Below, piece by piece: positions 24,769-35,151 of a stretch of DNA of 61,812 nucleotides. Positions within the stretch are counted from its first letter, which is position 1; each line of letters starts with the position of its first letter. The DNA comes from CAYJAP01 sp964368425 (GTDB lineage Bacteria > Bacillota > Clostridia > Christensenellales > UBA1242). Made by a program: the position numbers and the translations under genes. The notes below the pieces were generated by a model. It was given only the letters and a program-made list of their open reading frames with translations, was not told where the DNA came from and searched no databases. The stretch covers positions 1 to 61,812 of the forward strand of contig CAYJAP010000002.1 of the NCBI GenBank assembly GCA_964368425.1, written 5' to 3'.

Positions 24769-27123
24769 ATGGAAGCAACAAAAAAACTGAATCTACAACA
24801 ACCTAAGGCAAAAACTAAAAACTCTTTCTTTTTCAAGTACGGGTTATGGGCAATAGCAATAAACTTCGCCCTCTTTACAATACTTTTTTATGTGTTCGGC
24901 CGAGCTTCCATCTCGTACAGCCACCTAGCCCCCTTTGCGTTCGGGCTGTTTTTTGCGTTGATATATTGTAAATTTAACATCTTTAATCTATCAGTCTCAT
25001 ACATGGTGGGCTACGGATTGGCAACATTCTCACTAATCGGTCTTTACTCAGCATTAGGCGCAGTAGCTATAGCGTTAATAGTGTGGTTAATACACCGACA
25101 AATAAAGAAAAAGATTAATAAAATAACAGTGGGAATATACGGCATATTATCTCAATGGGTATACATATGGCTAAACAGCACTTCGTTGGAACAAGGAATA
25201 GCTGTGGCAATATCGGTAGTCCTGGGAGTATTTTTCCTATACGCAAGCGTGCATTTTCTATCTGCAACAATTGTGAGAGGATACAACTTTAAATTAGCTT
25301 CTGACGAAGCCATTTGCGGCTGTATCATACTCGCAGTTTTCGCCATGGGACTAGCCTCCATATCCCCTTTTGGAGTGGAGTTTTCTAAAATATTTTTGAC
25401 TCTACTTATATTTCTATCCACCTATCTTTTTACCGGAATCTCCCCTATATTAATTGCTTTTTCCTCGGGAATAGGCGTAGGTCTATACACAGGGAATATT
25501 ATATATACAGCCACTTTTATAACTTTTGCCCTGCTTTCTCTAGCGTTTAAAACTAACCATAAAATATTCAGCTGTATCGCAGTAATATTAGTTGAAGTAG
25601 TGCTGGGGCTATACTTTAAGGCGTATCCGCTCTTTAGTGTTTGGTCCATAGTAAGTGTCGCAATTGCAGGCGGGCTTTTCCTACTAACGCCTTTGAACAT
25701 TTTCTCAAAGGCTGTGGATATGTTAGGCGGATACAGAGAGAAACTGGCTATACGTAGCGTAGTTAATAGGAGCAAGCAAGGAATCTGTCGACGAATGAAC
25801 GAAATCGCCAACGTTTTTTTAGAGATGGATACAGTGTTTAGAAGCATGGTGCGAGGGTCATTATCGGAAGAGGACGCAAAGGCTATGTTAACACACGAGA
25901 TTGTAGATAACTGTTGCAAGAGTTGTCCTGAAAAGAATAATTGTTTGCGGGCGAACGGAAAGTATACCACTGAAGTGCTATCAAGCATAGTGGATGCTGG
26001 TTTTGAAAGAGGTAAAGCTACTTTACTGGACGTTCCCCAATATCTTGCCAGCAAATGTGGGAAAATCAACAGCATAATAAGTACAACCAATCAAATCCTT
26101 AACAACTACAAACAGCATGTGTCTATGGTACATAATATCGACAGTAGTAGAATTTTAATCGCGGAGCAACTTAATGGCGTTGGTGGAATTCTTAGAAATT
26201 TAGCTAATGAGGTTAACTTGAATATTTCTTTTGACGTAGAACGCGAAACGAGAATTATCGAGGAACTGAGCTATAAAAACATTTTCTGCGTAGAGGCTTT
26301 GGTGTACGAAGAAAATATATGGAACAAAAATGTTACACTGATTCTGAGGAATGAAAATATTGATAATGGTATTATCGAAAAGATAATAAGTAAAATTTGT
26401 AATAGCAAGCTAGCTGTTACAGAAGCGTCTACCGCTACCATACCAAACTGTGTGCTGGTAAACTTAAGAACCTGTGCCAACTATGACATTGTATTTGGAC
26501 AAGCCAGCTGCAGTAAATCCGGTATAGTATGTAGTGGGGATACTCACTCTCTCACAAAGATAGAAGAGGGCAGATATATGATCGCGATATGCGATGGAAT
26601 GGGTAGTGGAGAGCACGCAGAAAAATATAGCTCTTTGGCGATAAGTTTGATTGAGAATTTTTATAAGGCAGGATTTGATAACGAAATTATTTTAAGCAGT
26701 GTAAATCGATTACTTAGTTTAAACAACGAGGAACGATTTTCTGCGCTTGACATTTGTGTGCTCGATTTAAGACAAAACACTTGTGACTTTATTAAGCTGG
26801 GAGCGCCATACGGTTTTATAAAAAGAAAACTGAGTACAGAGATAGTAGAAACTTCGGGGCTACCTATTGGTGTACTAGAAGAGATGAAGCCTCACATCGT
26901 TAAAACTATAGTGCAGGATTTTGACAATATCATACTAGTTTCTGACGGAATAACCGACGCATATGGAAGTAAGGAGCAATTACAATCCTTTATCAATAAT
27001 ATAAACACTAACAATCCTCAGAAAATGGCAGACGAAATATTAGACCAGGCAATGGATATACTGCACGGCGTTAGTAAAGATGATATGACAGTTGTAGTAG
27101 TAAGAGTTTTTCCATTATCTTAA
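24769..27123 (+). CDS. spoIIE: Stage II sporulation protein E (SpoIIE phosphatase)
   Basis: A 784-residue membrane phosphatase. The first 320 residues hold about ten hydrophobic segments, followed by a cytoplasmic linker with a Cys-rich patch (CCKSCPEKNNC) and a C-terminal PP2C domain with metal sites DGMGSGEHA (about 605-613) and SDGITDAYG (about 724-732). It dephosphorylates the anti-anti-sigma factor SpoIIAA in the forespore, releasing sigma-F, and helps place the asymmetric septum. Domain order and length match Bacillus and Clostridium SpoIIE. The start follows AAGGGAG. It is followed by tilS, as in many Firmicutes. No clear Spo0A box was found upstream by eye. Confidence 0.94.
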   Translation: MEATKKLNLQQPKAKTKNSFFFKYGLWAIAINFALFTILFYVFGRASISYSHLAPFAFGLFFALIYCKFNIFNLSVSYMVGYGLATFSLIGLYSALGAVAIALIVWLIHRQIKKKINKITVGIYGILSQWVYIWLNSTSLEQGIAVAISVVLGVFFLYASVHFLSATIVRGYNFKLASDEAICGCIILAVFAMGLASISPFGVEFSKIFLTLLIFLSTYLFTGISPILIAFSSGIGVGLYTGNIIYTATFITFALLSLAFKTNHKIFSCIAVILVEVVLGLYFKAYPLFSVWSIVSVAIAGGLFLLTPLNIFSKAVDMLGGYREKLAIRSVVNRSKQGICRRMNEIANVFLEMDTVFRSMVRGSLSEEDAKAMLTHEIVDNCCKSCPEKNNCLRANGKYTTEVLSSIVDAGFERGKATLLDVPQYLASKCGKINSIISTTNQILNNYKQHVSMVHNIDSSRILIAEQLNGVGGILRNLANEVNLNISFDVERETRIIEELSYKNIFCVEALVYEENIWNKNVTLILRNENIDNGIIEKIISKICNSKLAVTEASTATIPNCVLVNLRTCANYDIVFGQASCSKSGIVCSGDTHSLTKIEEGRYMIAICDGMGSGEHAEKYSSLAISLIENFYKAGFDNEIILSSVNRLLSLNNEERFSALDICVLDLRQNTCDFIKLGAPYGFIKRKLSTEIVETSGLPIGVLEEMKPHIVKTIVQDFDNIILVSDGITDAYGSKEQLQSFINNINTNNPQKMADEILDQAMDILHGVSKDDMTVVVVRVFPLS

Positions 27124-27226
27124 AATATACCTATTGACAACACATCAAAAACAAGGAAATCCTTGTTTTTTATTTGCCTATACTATATAATAAATATGTT
27201 AAGGAATAACAACCTATAGGGGAAAT

Positions 27227-28570
27227 ATGTTAAACATTAAAAAACTTATTATAGAAAACAATTTAATTGCGTCTGGCGATGTTGTTGGTGTAGCTTGTAG
27301 CGGGGGCATAGATAGTATGTGTTTGCTACATTATCTACATGCAAATCGCGCTCTTTTTGATTGTGAAATTATTGCCATCAATATTGACCACAACATCCGA
27401 GAGAACAGCAACTATGATTCTCTATTCGTTAAAGAATATTGTAAAAATAATAATATAAAATGCTTGTCTTTTAAGTTAGATATCCCGAAACTATGTGCCG
27501 ATAGAAAGATTGGTATGGAACAAGGAGCTAGAGAAGGTAGGTATCAGACCTTTAAAAAACTGGCTAATGAGCGCATTATATCCAAGATTGCTTTAGGACA
27601 TCATGTTTCTGACCAGGCGGAAACCATTCTTCTAAATATCTTTCGAGGAAGCGGAATAGTAGGGGCTAGAGGAATGGAAGCGATGCGGGAAAACTTTTAT
27701 ATCCGCCCATTATTAACCACTACAAAAAGTGAAGTTGTAGCGTACGCAAAGAAACATAAAATTAAACACGTAGAAGATGAAAGTAATTATGAAAATACAC
27801 CCGCAAGAAATTATCTGCGCAATATAATTATCCCTGCCATTAAAAAAAGATGGCCGGCCGTAGAATCCACTCTGAGCAATTTCTCATCCGCATGTAAGCA
27901 AGATGATGATTTTATAGAAAGCACAATTAGTAATCAGGCGGTTATCATAGATAACTATAATACTTGCAGAGTTTCTACCAGTTACCTTTCTTATCCTAAA
28001 GCCGTTGCTTTTAGAATATTAAGAAAGGCATGCAAAACCATCGGCGTTTTCATGGACATAGAAACACGTCACTTAAACATAATGGTGGGATTGGGGCTGG
28101 AAGCAGAAAATGGCAGCAGGATTAATTTGCCACACGGACTCACTGTTTTAAAAGAATATGGATATATTACTTTGACTAACCAACAAGTCATTCCTCAACA
28201 AATATCTCTTCCTCTGAAAAAAGGTAAAACGGACATTCCGTACTTTGGAGTGCTAGAAATTGTCAATACACGTAACGTTGATGACAAAAACCCATACACT
28301 CATCTAGTGGATGTAAAGAAAATTCCTACCTCTGCAGTGTGGCGATATAGAAAAGACGGGGACTCTTTTGAAAAGTTTGGTGGTGGTACAAAAAGCTTAA
28401 GCAATTACCTGATTGATAAAAAAATCCCGCAGCGCTTACGTAATGGAATCCCTGTGTTAGCTTGTGGTAGTGAAATTTTTATTATTGCCGGCGTGGAAAT
28501 AAGCAACAAGGTAAAAATAACTAAGGACAGCAAAAGCGCTTGGGGAATAAACGTTATAAAATTTAACTAA
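27227..28570 (+). CDS. tilS: tRNA(Ile)-lysidine synthase
   Basis: A 447-residue PP-loop ATPase that turns C34 of tRNA-Ile(CAU) into lysidine so that it reads AUA. Motifs: ACSGGIDS (23-30), then NIDHNIRENS, LGHHVSDQAETILLNIFRGSG and RPLL, and a C-terminal TilS substrate-binding domain with the PQRLRNGIPVL segment. The length is normal. The start has AGGGGAAAT upstream. The gene follows spoIIE by about 100 bp and is followed 14 bp later by cca, making a tRNA maturation pair. Confidence 0.95.
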   Translation: MLNIKKLIIENNLIASGDVVGVACSGGIDSMCLLHYLHANRALFDCEIIAINIDHNIRENSNYDSLFVKEYCKNNNIKCLSFKLDIPKLCADRKIGMEQGAREGRYQTFKKLANERIISKIALGHHVSDQAETILLNIFRGSGIVGARGMEAMRENFYIRPLLTTTKSEVVAYAKKHKIKHVEDESNYENTPARNYLRNIIIPAIKKRWPAVESTLSNFSSACKQDDDFIESTISNQAVIIDNYNTCRVSTSYLSYPKAVAFRILRKACKTIGVFMDIETRHLNIMVGLGLEAENGSRINLPHGLTVLKEYGYITLTNQQVIPQQISLPLKKGKTDIPYFGVLEIVNTRNVDDKNPYTHLVDVKKIPTSAVWRYRKDGDSFEKFGGGTKSLSNYLIDKKIPQRLRNGIPVLACGSEIFIIAGVEISNKVKITKDSKSAWGINVIKFN

Positions 28571-28584
28571 CAAAGGATTAGCAT

Positions 28585-29862
28585 ATGAAAATTTTTGTTC
28601 ATCACGATTTAAAAGAACTAGCAACAGAATTTGCGAAGAATAAATCTACATTATATATAGTGGGCGGATACGTCCGTGATTCTTTATTGGGCAAAAGAAC
28701 ATCTGATATAGATGTTACTTCTAATTTACAGCTGCCACAAGTTGAGAATATAGCTAAAAAGTTGGGTTGGAAGTATACCTCCATGAGCGACCGTCTAGGG
28801 ACAGCTATTTTATCTAACAAAAATCTTAAAATGACTTACGCAACATTCAGAACAGAGAAATACAAAGAAGGTGGAGAACATGCTCCCTATGAAGTGAAAT
28901 TTATTAAAGACATTCGGAAAGATTCGGAACGCAGAGACTTTACTGTTAACGCTATATATTTTGATATTATAAAAGAATTGTTAGTAGATTTTTATAACGG
29001 CTTAAGAGACATTAAAAAAAGGACATTGCGTACTATTCTGGAGCCGGAAAAAGTGTTTGCTAGTGACGGGTTACGTATTATGCGACTTATCCGTTTCGCT
29101 GCTCAACTCAATTTTAAAGCTGAAGCTAAAACATTTGCTGAAGCTAAAACTCGAGGCCCGCAACTACACTATCTATCTAAGGAAAGGATATTAAAGGAAC
29201 TAACTAAAATAGCCGCTTCCGACAATTTAGAACGCTCAATTTCTCTAATGAACAGCATCGATATTTGGTATCATATGCTAGGACTTCCTAGAAAATTTAA
29301 AATGAACAATAAATTTGTTGAAGCTATCAAAGCCTGTCCATCCGAGTACTCCTTCGCAATGTTTATATGCGCCGTCATATTCCAAAAATTAGAGGGTGCA
29401 ATGGGGTCAATTTCGAACCTAGAATTTCATGTGCAGGGGCTAATTGGTAAGGCTGGACTAAACACCAATCAGGAAACTATCGATAAAGTTCTGATGCTTT
29501 ATCCGATGATTCATCTGTTCTTCGCAGGTAACGATTATCAGGCACTGGCAATCAAATATTTCCCTCTCAAAGAGACGCTGTATCAGGCATTTTTTCAGCT
29601 AGGAAAATATAAGCTGGCAAGCTTAGAGAGGTATATTCAGTCTTGTCAAAACAAAAATAAACCCTTAGCTCCGTACCAACTAGCAGTCTCTCCTGAGCAG
29701 TTGTTGGATGCCGGAGTTAGCTCTAAAAATATGACAGCAGTATTGAACGTTCTAGTATACAAATGTCTGCGAGATAATTTAGCAAATTCCAAGAAAGAGC
29801 TTGTTGCAGCTGCACTCGAGGTAAACAGTCTTATCAATAAGCAAAGACAAGCTCGACAATAG
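28585..29862 (+). CDS. cca: CCA tRNA nucleotidyltransferase / poly(A) polymerase family
   Basis: A 425-residue class II nucleotidyltransferase. The head has GGYVRDSLLG and the catalytic SDIDV (Asp41, Asp43), followed by RRDFTVNAI and the RIMRLIRFAAQLNF neck motif. The C-terminal body is divergent and has no HD domain. It adds or repairs the 3' CCA end of tRNAs. A poly(A) polymerase of the same family cannot be excluded, but pairing with tilS favours CCA addition. The start has AAAGGATTAG upstream. It ends near a complex terminator. Confidence 0.9.
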   Translation: MKIFVHHDLKELATEFAKNKSTLYIVGGYVRDSLLGKRTSDIDVTSNLQLPQVENIAKKLGWKYTSMSDRLGTAILSNKNLKMTYATFRTEKYKEGGEHAPYEVKFIKDIRKDSERRDFTVNAIYFDIIKELLVDFYNGLRDIKKRTLRTILEPEKVFASDGLRIMRLIRFAAQLNFKAEAKTFAEAKTRGPQLHYLSKERILKELTKIAASDNLERSISLMNSIDIWYHMLGLPRKFKMNNKFVEAIKACPSEYSFAMFICAVIFQKLEGAMGSISNLEFHVQGLIGKAGLNTNQETIDKVLMLYPMIHLFFAGNDYQALAIKYFPLKETLYQAFFQLGKYKLASLERYIQSCQNKNKPLAPYQLAVSPEQLLDAGVSSKNMTAVLNVLVYKCLRDNLANSKKELVAAALEVNSLINKQRQARQ

Positions 29863-29883
29863 TATCTGGCAAGCATAATAAAA

Positions 29884-29939
29884 AAATTAGGTTGCGAAAT
29901 TTAACACGAGTTTTAGTGCTAACACAATCTAGTTTTTTT
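29884..29939 (+). terminator. Terminator of spoIIE-tilS-cca region
   Basis: AAATTAGGTTG (29884-29894) pairs with CAATCTAGTTT (29925-29935) over 11 positions with wobbles. It encloses a smaller TTAACAC/GTGCTAA stem and is followed by T. Confidence 0.6.
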
Positions 29940-29973
29940 ATATGTTAAAAATAATACAATTTTCACGCACAAT

Positions 29974-30801
29974 CTATTTTTTTCTTTCGTATATCTCGTC
30001 GGCTAAAGCCACAAATTCTTCTATGGAAAAAGTTTCACCTCTTACTTTTGTGTCATGCCCCAACTTGTTAAATATCTCTTCTAATTGCTCTGTACTCAAC
30101 TTAAACGCATGTTTTAGGTTAGACATATATACTTTGCGTCTGTTTTCGAAAGCAGCTCTTATACAACCCGATAGTGTTTTTTTGTCTTTAACAGTAAATT
30201 TATCTTTAACAATATCTATTTTAATAACACAGCTATCAACCTTCGGTGGTGGCATAAACATATGTTTTTTCACAATTTTTATAATCTTCGTGTTACCATT
30301 AAAAGCCAACACTGCGGTTACAGCACCGTACTGTTTGCTTCCGGGCTGGGAGGTGAATCTCTCCGCCACTTCTTTTTGCACAGTCAATACTAGCGAGGAT
30401 AATTTTGTCGCATGCTCTAGCAGTTTAAAGATGATAGGAGTGGTGATGTAGTAGGGAATATTCGCTACTACCGTGTACGCTCCATCGATACGAGATTCAA
30501 TCTTTTTCATTTCCTCTTTCATGAAATCTCTAAACACTACTTTAACGTTATCGTATGCTTTTAAATTTTCTGCCAACACAGGCTCTAAGGAAAAATCTAT
30601 CTCATACGACACAACTTGTTTTGCGCTCTCTGCCAGTATTTTCGTCAACGTGCCCGCGCCCGTACCTATCTCCAACACGTTACTATCTTGATTTATTCCG
30701 GCAGCTGCAACTATGCTTCTTAGCAAATTTGTATCTGTTAAGAAGTGTTGTCCATATTGTTTTTTAAAATTAAATTGGTACTCTTTTAAATTCTCTAACA
30801 C
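29974..30801 (-). CDS. rsmA: 16S rRNA dimethyladenosine transferase RsmA (KsgA)
   Basis: A 275-residue SAM methyltransferase that dimethylates two adjacent adenines in helix 45 of 16S rRNA. Motifs: QHFLTD at the N-terminus, SAM loop LEIGTGAGTL, and catalytic NIPYY, then the helical C-terminal rRNA-binding domain. The length is normal. It lies 9 bp after tatD on the same strand, the usual tatD-rsmA arrangement of Firmicutes. RNase M5, often between these two genes, is absent. Confidence 0.96.
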   Translation of the reverse strand: MLENLKEYQFNFKKQYGQHFLTDTNLLRSIVAAAGINQDSNVLEIGTGAGTLTKILAESAKQVVSYEIDFSLEPVLAENLKAYDNVKVVFRDFMKEEMKKIESRIDGAYTVVANIPYYITTPIIFKLLEHATKLSSLVLTVQKEVAERFTSQPGSKQYGAVTAVLAFNGNTKIIKIVKKHMFMPPPKVDSCVIKIDIVKDKFTVKDKKTLSGCIRAAFENRRKVYMSNLKHAFKLSTEQLEEIFNKLGHDTKVRGETFSIEEFVALADEIYERKK

Positions 30802-30810
30802 GATTTTCTC

Positions 30811-31584
30811 CTACTGTAATTTTTTGAAAAAATTATACACATTCTTATTGGTGACTTTCTCTACTTCCTGTACTGAAACCTCTTTAAGTTCCGCCAGTTT
30901 TTCTGCTACCAAATTCACGTACTTTGGTTCATTTATTGCACGTCCACGGAAAGGGTGAGGGGTAAGATACGGACAATCTGTTTCCAGTATGATACGAGAA
31001 AGGGGTATATCTTTCACCGTCTTCTGCAGCTCTGTAGCATTTTTGAAGGTAATTGCCCCTCCTACTGAAATCATGTCGATTAACCCACGCGCTTCCTCAA
31101 GCGACTGAGTCGTCTCAGAAAAACAGTGTAACAGTACGCCGTTGTTCAGTATATGTTTATATTTTTTTAATATATTTATCATGTCTGAAATGGAATCTCG
31201 GTTATGTAAAACAACAGGTAAAGACAGCTCGTTAGCCAGTTTCAACTGCTCGATAAACACTCTCTTTTGCACCTCTTTATCGGTGTTAGGATAGTGGTAA
31301 TCCAGTCCTATTTCTCCTATAGCTAGTACTTTTGGATTGTTGGAACTTTTACGTAAGAAGTTCACTACTTGTGAGTTGAAAGAGTGCGACTCACTAGGGT
31401 GTATGCCTAATATGCAGTAAACGTTTGGATGTTTTTGAGATAGATTAAAACTGTTCACCATGGTTTTATAGTTATATGATACACAAAAACCCTTAGAAAC
31501 ATTATTTTTCTCTAAATTAGAAATGAGAGTATCCACATCCTGATATCTTTCGTCTGTCAAGTGTGCGTGCGTATCTATAAACAT
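30811..31584 (-). CDS. tatD: TatD-family metal-dependent DNase
   Basis: A 257-residue TIM-barrel hydrolase. Metal ligands are visible in DTHAHL, GEIGLDYHYP, VLHNRDS, LHCFSE and ETDCPYLTPHP. Family members are 3'-5' exonucleases or endonucleases acting in DNA repair or degradation. The length is typical. It is translated as the first gene of a tatD-rsmA pair. A short intergenic region with spmA diverges from its start. Confidence 0.93.
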   Translation of the reverse strand: MFIDTHAHLTDERYQDVDTLISNLEKNNVSKGFCVSYNYKTMVNSFNLSQKHPNVYCILGIHPSESHSFNSQVVNFLRKSSNNPKVLAIGEIGLDYHYPNTDKEVQKRVFIEQLKLANELSLPVVLHNRDSISDMINILKKYKHILNNGVLLHCFSETTQSLEEARGLIDMISVGGAITFKNATELQKTVKDIPLSRIILETDCPYLTPHPFRGRAINEPKYVNLVAEKLAELKEVSVQEVEKVTNKNVYNFFKKLQ

Positions 31585-31734
31585 TGTTCAACCTCTGCGA
31601 CAAGAGTATAGCAAAAAAAACGATTTAAAACAAATAAATATATAAACTTATCCCGTCAGTCATTATTACAAGCCTTCCATTATATACATATTACTAGCAG
31701 GATTATATCCTGTAGTTTCGGTGGCGGAGGGGAC

Positions 31735-32355
31735 ATGTCTATAGTTTGGACATCAATCATGGTTGCCTGTATCTGTATTATGCTGATAACAAATCCTGAG
31801 GCAATATTCAACACGATATTGTCAGGCGGTGAGAAAAGCATTGCGCTTTCGTTGAAGTTATGGGGAATTTATACGGTGTGGCTGGGCATTCTTAAAATTA
31901 TCGAGGATACTAAGCTGGACGAAAAGATTGCCCGCTTACTTTCTCCCGTCATCAATAAATTATTTGGAAAACTCGACCCTGACACGAAAAGACAGGTGGC
32001 TATTAACTTGACCAGCAACGTTCTTGGCATGGGGAATGCATGTACACCGAGTGGTATAGCGGGCATGGCAGGCATGGACAAAGGGACGGGGAAAATCACT
32101 CGCCAGATGTCGATGTTTTTTATACTAAACACTGCCTCTTTACAGATAATACCTTCAACCATTATAGGACTAAGAGCTCTAGCAGGTAGCTCCTCTCCTA
32201 ATGATATAATATTTCCTATCCTAATTTCTTCTTTCGCGGCTGTAGTTAGCGGGCTAATTTTAGTACACCTATTTTCAAGAATACACTTTAAGCGCAAGAA
32301 AAAAGAGGCGCGCGCACCAAGGCAGAAATCAGTGTTCAAAACAGGTGCAAAATGA
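31735..32355 (+). CDS. spmA: Spore maturation protein A
   Basis: A 206-residue integral membrane protein of the nucleoside-recognition (Gate) family. It has about five hydrophobic segments; the NLTSNVLGMGNACTPSGIAGM segment is a family hallmark, and the C-terminus is basic. In Bacillus SpmA and SpmB are required for proper dehydration of the spore core. The start has GGAGGGGAC upstream. The stop overlaps the spmB start (ATGA), so translation is coupled. Confidence 0.93.
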   Translation: MSIVWTSIMVACICIMLITNPEAIFNTILSGGEKSIALSLKLWGIYTVWLGILKIIEDTKLDEKIARLLSPVINKLFGKLDPDTKRQVAINLTSNVLGMGNACTPSGIAGMAGMDKGTGKITRQMSMFFILNTASLQIIPSTIIGLRALAGSSSPNDIIFPILISSFAAVVSGLILVHLFSRIHFKRKKKEARAPRQKSVFKTGAK

Positions 32356-32858
32356 GCGCATATATCATTCCTATATTTATCTTGAGTATCATAGTATACT
32401 CGTCTATAAAAAGAAACAACACCTACACCAGCTTTGTCTTTGGCGCAAAAACCTCTTTTGATTTAGTACTATCTAGCTTTCCGTATATAGCCACGATATT
32501 CGTCGCGATAGAGTTGTTTAGTGCTAGTGGATTGAGCGCGATGTTAGCAAATTTCTTATCTCCTGCATTTTCTTTGCTAGGCATTCCTGTTGAGCTAAGT
32601 GAACTACTTCTCCTCAAACCCTTTAGCGGATGTGGAAGTTTGGCAATACTGGAAACAGTCTTTCAAACGTACGGTGTAGACAGTTATCTCGCACGCGCAG
32701 CCTGTTGCATCGCAGGCAGTGGGGAGGCAATATTTTACATATCTGCAGTATACTTTTCAAAAACCACCGTGCAAAAATTCTTATACGCTATCCCTGTCGC
32801 TCTCGTGGCAAACCTAGTTGGGGCAATCGTAGGATGCTGGCTTTGTAGAGTGATATGA
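32352..32858 (+). CDS. spmB: Spore maturation protein B
   Basis: A 168-residue membrane protein of the same Gate family as SpmA, with about five helices and the LLKPFSGCGSLAILE and GSGEAIFYI segments typical of SpmB. It overlaps spmA by 4 bases. Acts with SpmA in spore core dehydration. Confidence 0.93.
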   Translation: MSAYIIPIFILSIIVYSSIKRNNTYTSFVFGAKTSFDLVLSSFPYIATIFVAIELFSASGLSAMLANFLSPAFSLLGIPVELSELLLLKPFSGCGSLAILETVFQTYGVDSYLARAACCIAGSGEAIFYISAVYFSKTTVQKFLYAIPVALVANLVGAIVGCWLCRVI

Positions 32859-33025
32859 CTATTTTTATCAAAAGACCATAATTTCACTTGTTTAATGGTT
32901 TTATAAAACACATATTTAGTTCACAGCGGATAAAAAATACGGGCGGTTAATACACGTACTGCTTTGTTGTTTAGACCAACCTATTTACTGTTTTTATTAA
33001 AAGGGTTTGCTACTAAAAAATATAT

Positions 33026-33637
33026 TTATTCTGTATCTATTTTCTCAGACGAGAGAATATAGTATCCCTTATCTCTCTTTAATATCTTGCAATTCCTAAA
33101 CACACTTTCCATGTGCTTTTTCGCACTCTCTTCCCCATGTTTTTTACGTATAACCAATACTAGCTTAGCATTTGCCGTCATGTTGTTTTTAGAAGATTCT
33201 ATCAAGTTGAATAAATTACTTTTACCCGCTTTGATAGGCGGATTTGTTATAATGTAGTCATATTTATCAGAGAGCTTTTCATATCCACTACTCTCTACAA
33301 CACTTCGTACATTTGTGACTTTATTTCTCTCCACATTTCCTGTACTTAGTCGCACGGCTGTACTATTAATATCTGCCATATCTAGAATCATATTTGGACG
33401 CATGCTTGCTAAAATTATACCTATTGTTCCCACGCCACATCCTAAATATAGCACAGTGCATTTTTCGTCGCCTATAACCTGTGACAATACGGTATCTATT
33501 AATAGTCGACTGCCGTCGTCCAACTTGTTTTTGCTGAACACATCATTACCACTGCTAAAAGAAAAGTTTCGTTCAGCGTATTGCACGTCAAACGAAAAAC
33601 TTTCTGTCTGCTCTGAAGGTATAAAATAATGTCTCAT
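33026..33637 (-). CDS. Class I SAM methyltransferase, RsmC/YbxB-like
   Basis: A 203-residue methyltransferase with a SAM-binding loop (YLGCGVGTIGI), acidic end of strand 2 (DMADIN) and the catalytic NPPIKAGK typical of N2-guanine methylases acting on rRNA. The short single-domain form matches YbxB rather than the two-domain RsmC of E. coli. Target inferred to be 16S rRNA G1207 or similar. It follows cysS by 14 bp and is likely co-transcribed. Confidence 0.8.
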   Translation of the reverse strand: MRHYFIPSEQTESFSFDVQYAERNFSFSSGNDVFSKNKLDDGSRLLIDTVLSQVIGDEKCTVLYLGCGVGTIGIILASMRPNMILDMADINSTAVRLSTGNVERNKVTNVRSVVESSGYEKLSDKYDYIITNPPIKAGKSNLFNLIESSKNNMTANAKLVLVIRKKHGEESAKKHMESVFRNCKILKRDKGYYILSSEKIDTE

Positions 33638-33651
33638 TCTTTTCCTATCTT

Positions 33652-35049
33652 TTATCTTTTTCTTAGTTCATAACCGTCTTTATTATCTTGCACTTCGTAC
33701 CCTAAGTCCTTTATTTTATCTCGTAAAATATCTGACTTAGCCCAATCTTTGTTCTTTCTGACTGCTATTCTTTCTTCCGCCAATGCAACCACTTCCTCAG
33801 GAATATCTTCAACCTGTGCTGATATATATTTCTCAGCGTTAGCCAAGTCTACCCCGAGAACCCTATCAAACTTCAGCAGCAACTTATATATCTTATTGTT
33901 TTTCTCTTTGATTTTGAGCAGTTCCCATACAACAGCTAGGGCGGTTGGAAGATTTAGATTGTCATTAACCGCTTCTAAAAACTTACCTTCTAACTGATTT
34001 AGAACACTATCGTCTACAACATCTTTTCCATTTTTATTAGCCGAAACTGCTGCATATATTTTATTTAATGCCGACTGTGCTCCGCTGAGAGCTTCGAACG
34101 TGAAGTTCTGCTGTTTAGAATAGTGGGCTGTAAGGAAGAAATATTTTAAGTCTATAGCTCTGAATCCGCGCTCCTCTAAATCAGCTACTCTATACGTCGT
34201 TCCCAGACTCTTACTCATCTTCTTTCCGTCAACCATCAAATGCTCAAAGTGGAACCATAGTCCCACAACGTTTTCTCCCGTGATACCATAGTTTTGGGCA
34301 ATCTCATTTTCGTGGTGGACAGTTTTGTGTTCTACTCCGCCACCGTGGATATCAATATTGTTTCCAAGGTATTTATGTCCAATAGTTGAACACTCCATGT
34401 GCCAACCGGGATATCCTTTACCCCAAGGACTGTCCCACTTCATAATGTGTTCTTTTGGCGCTTTTATCCACAAAGCAAAATCTGCAGGGTGTTTTTTATT
34501 AGGGTCAACTTCTACTCTTGCTCCTGCTTTTTTATCCTCTAAAGATATTCCACTCAGAGCACCGTACTGTGGAAACTTTGATATATCATAATATATTGCG
34601 CTTGGTGTTTTATAGGCGAATCCTTTATCCAATAATTGTTTAACTAGCTCAATGGTTTCTTCTACCACACTTGTAGCTTTGATTATATGCTCCGGCATAT
34701 CTATATTCAATTTTCTCATATCATTTAGGCAGATTTCTGTGTAGTATTCAGCAATTTCCCATGGGCTTTTCTTTTCCTTTCTGCTAGCTACAACCATTTT
34801 ATCTTCGCCTTCATCTGCGTCGCTTGTAAGGTGTCCGACATCGGTTATATTCATTACCCCTGTAATGTTATATCCGTTATATTTTATAGCTCTACGCATA
34901 AGGTCCATCATAACAAATGCTCGCATGTTTCCTATATGTTGATAGGAGTAAACGGTAGGTCCGCAAAAATACATGGTTACCTTTTTGCCCTTAGGCTCAA
35001 AGTCACTAATTTGTCTGTCTAAAGAATTGTATAATCTTAACTTGCTCAT
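33652..35049 (-). CDS. cysS: Cysteinyl-tRNA synthetase
   Basis: A 465-residue class I synthetase. Motifs: MYFCGPTVYSYQHIGNMR (zinc Cys plus HIGN), MECSTIGHKYLG and GGGVEHKTVHHENE zinc ligands, and KKMSKSLG. The DALR-type C-terminal domain is present. The length is normal. The start has GGAGATAAT upstream. The first gene of a unit with the RsmC-like methylase. Confidence 0.96.
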   Translation of the reverse strand: MSKLRLYNSLDRQISDFEPKGKKVTMYFCGPTVYSYQHIGNMRAFVMMDLMRRAIKYNGYNITGVMNITDVGHLTSDADEGEDKMVVASRKEKKSPWEIAEYYTEICLNDMRKLNIDMPEHIIKATSVVEETIELVKQLLDKGFAYKTPSAIYYDISKFPQYGALSGISLEDKKAGARVEVDPNKKHPADFALWIKAPKEHIMKWDSPWGKGYPGWHMECSTIGHKYLGNNIDIHGGGVEHKTVHHENEIAQNYGITGENVVGLWFHFEHLMVDGKKMSKSLGTTYRVADLEERGFRAIDLKYFFLTAHYSKQQNFTFEALSGAQSALNKIYAAVSANKNGKDVVDDSVLNQLEGKFLEAVNDNLNLPTALAVVWELLKIKEKNNKIYKLLLKFDRVLGVDLANAEKYISAQVEDIPEEVVALAEERIAVRKNKDWAKSDILRDKIKDLGYEVQDNKDGYELRKR

Positions 35050-35151
35050 ATTATCTCCTTATGTAATTTTATCACAACAAGCCGCATACATACTTCATTA
35101 TGCGACATCTTCTTTCCAAAATATATTAATATTACAAATAAAATGCTACTA

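Noticed and set aside
25422..26090. 222-codon minus-strand ORF in spoIIE
   Set aside because: Shadow of a well-supported SpoIIE frame.
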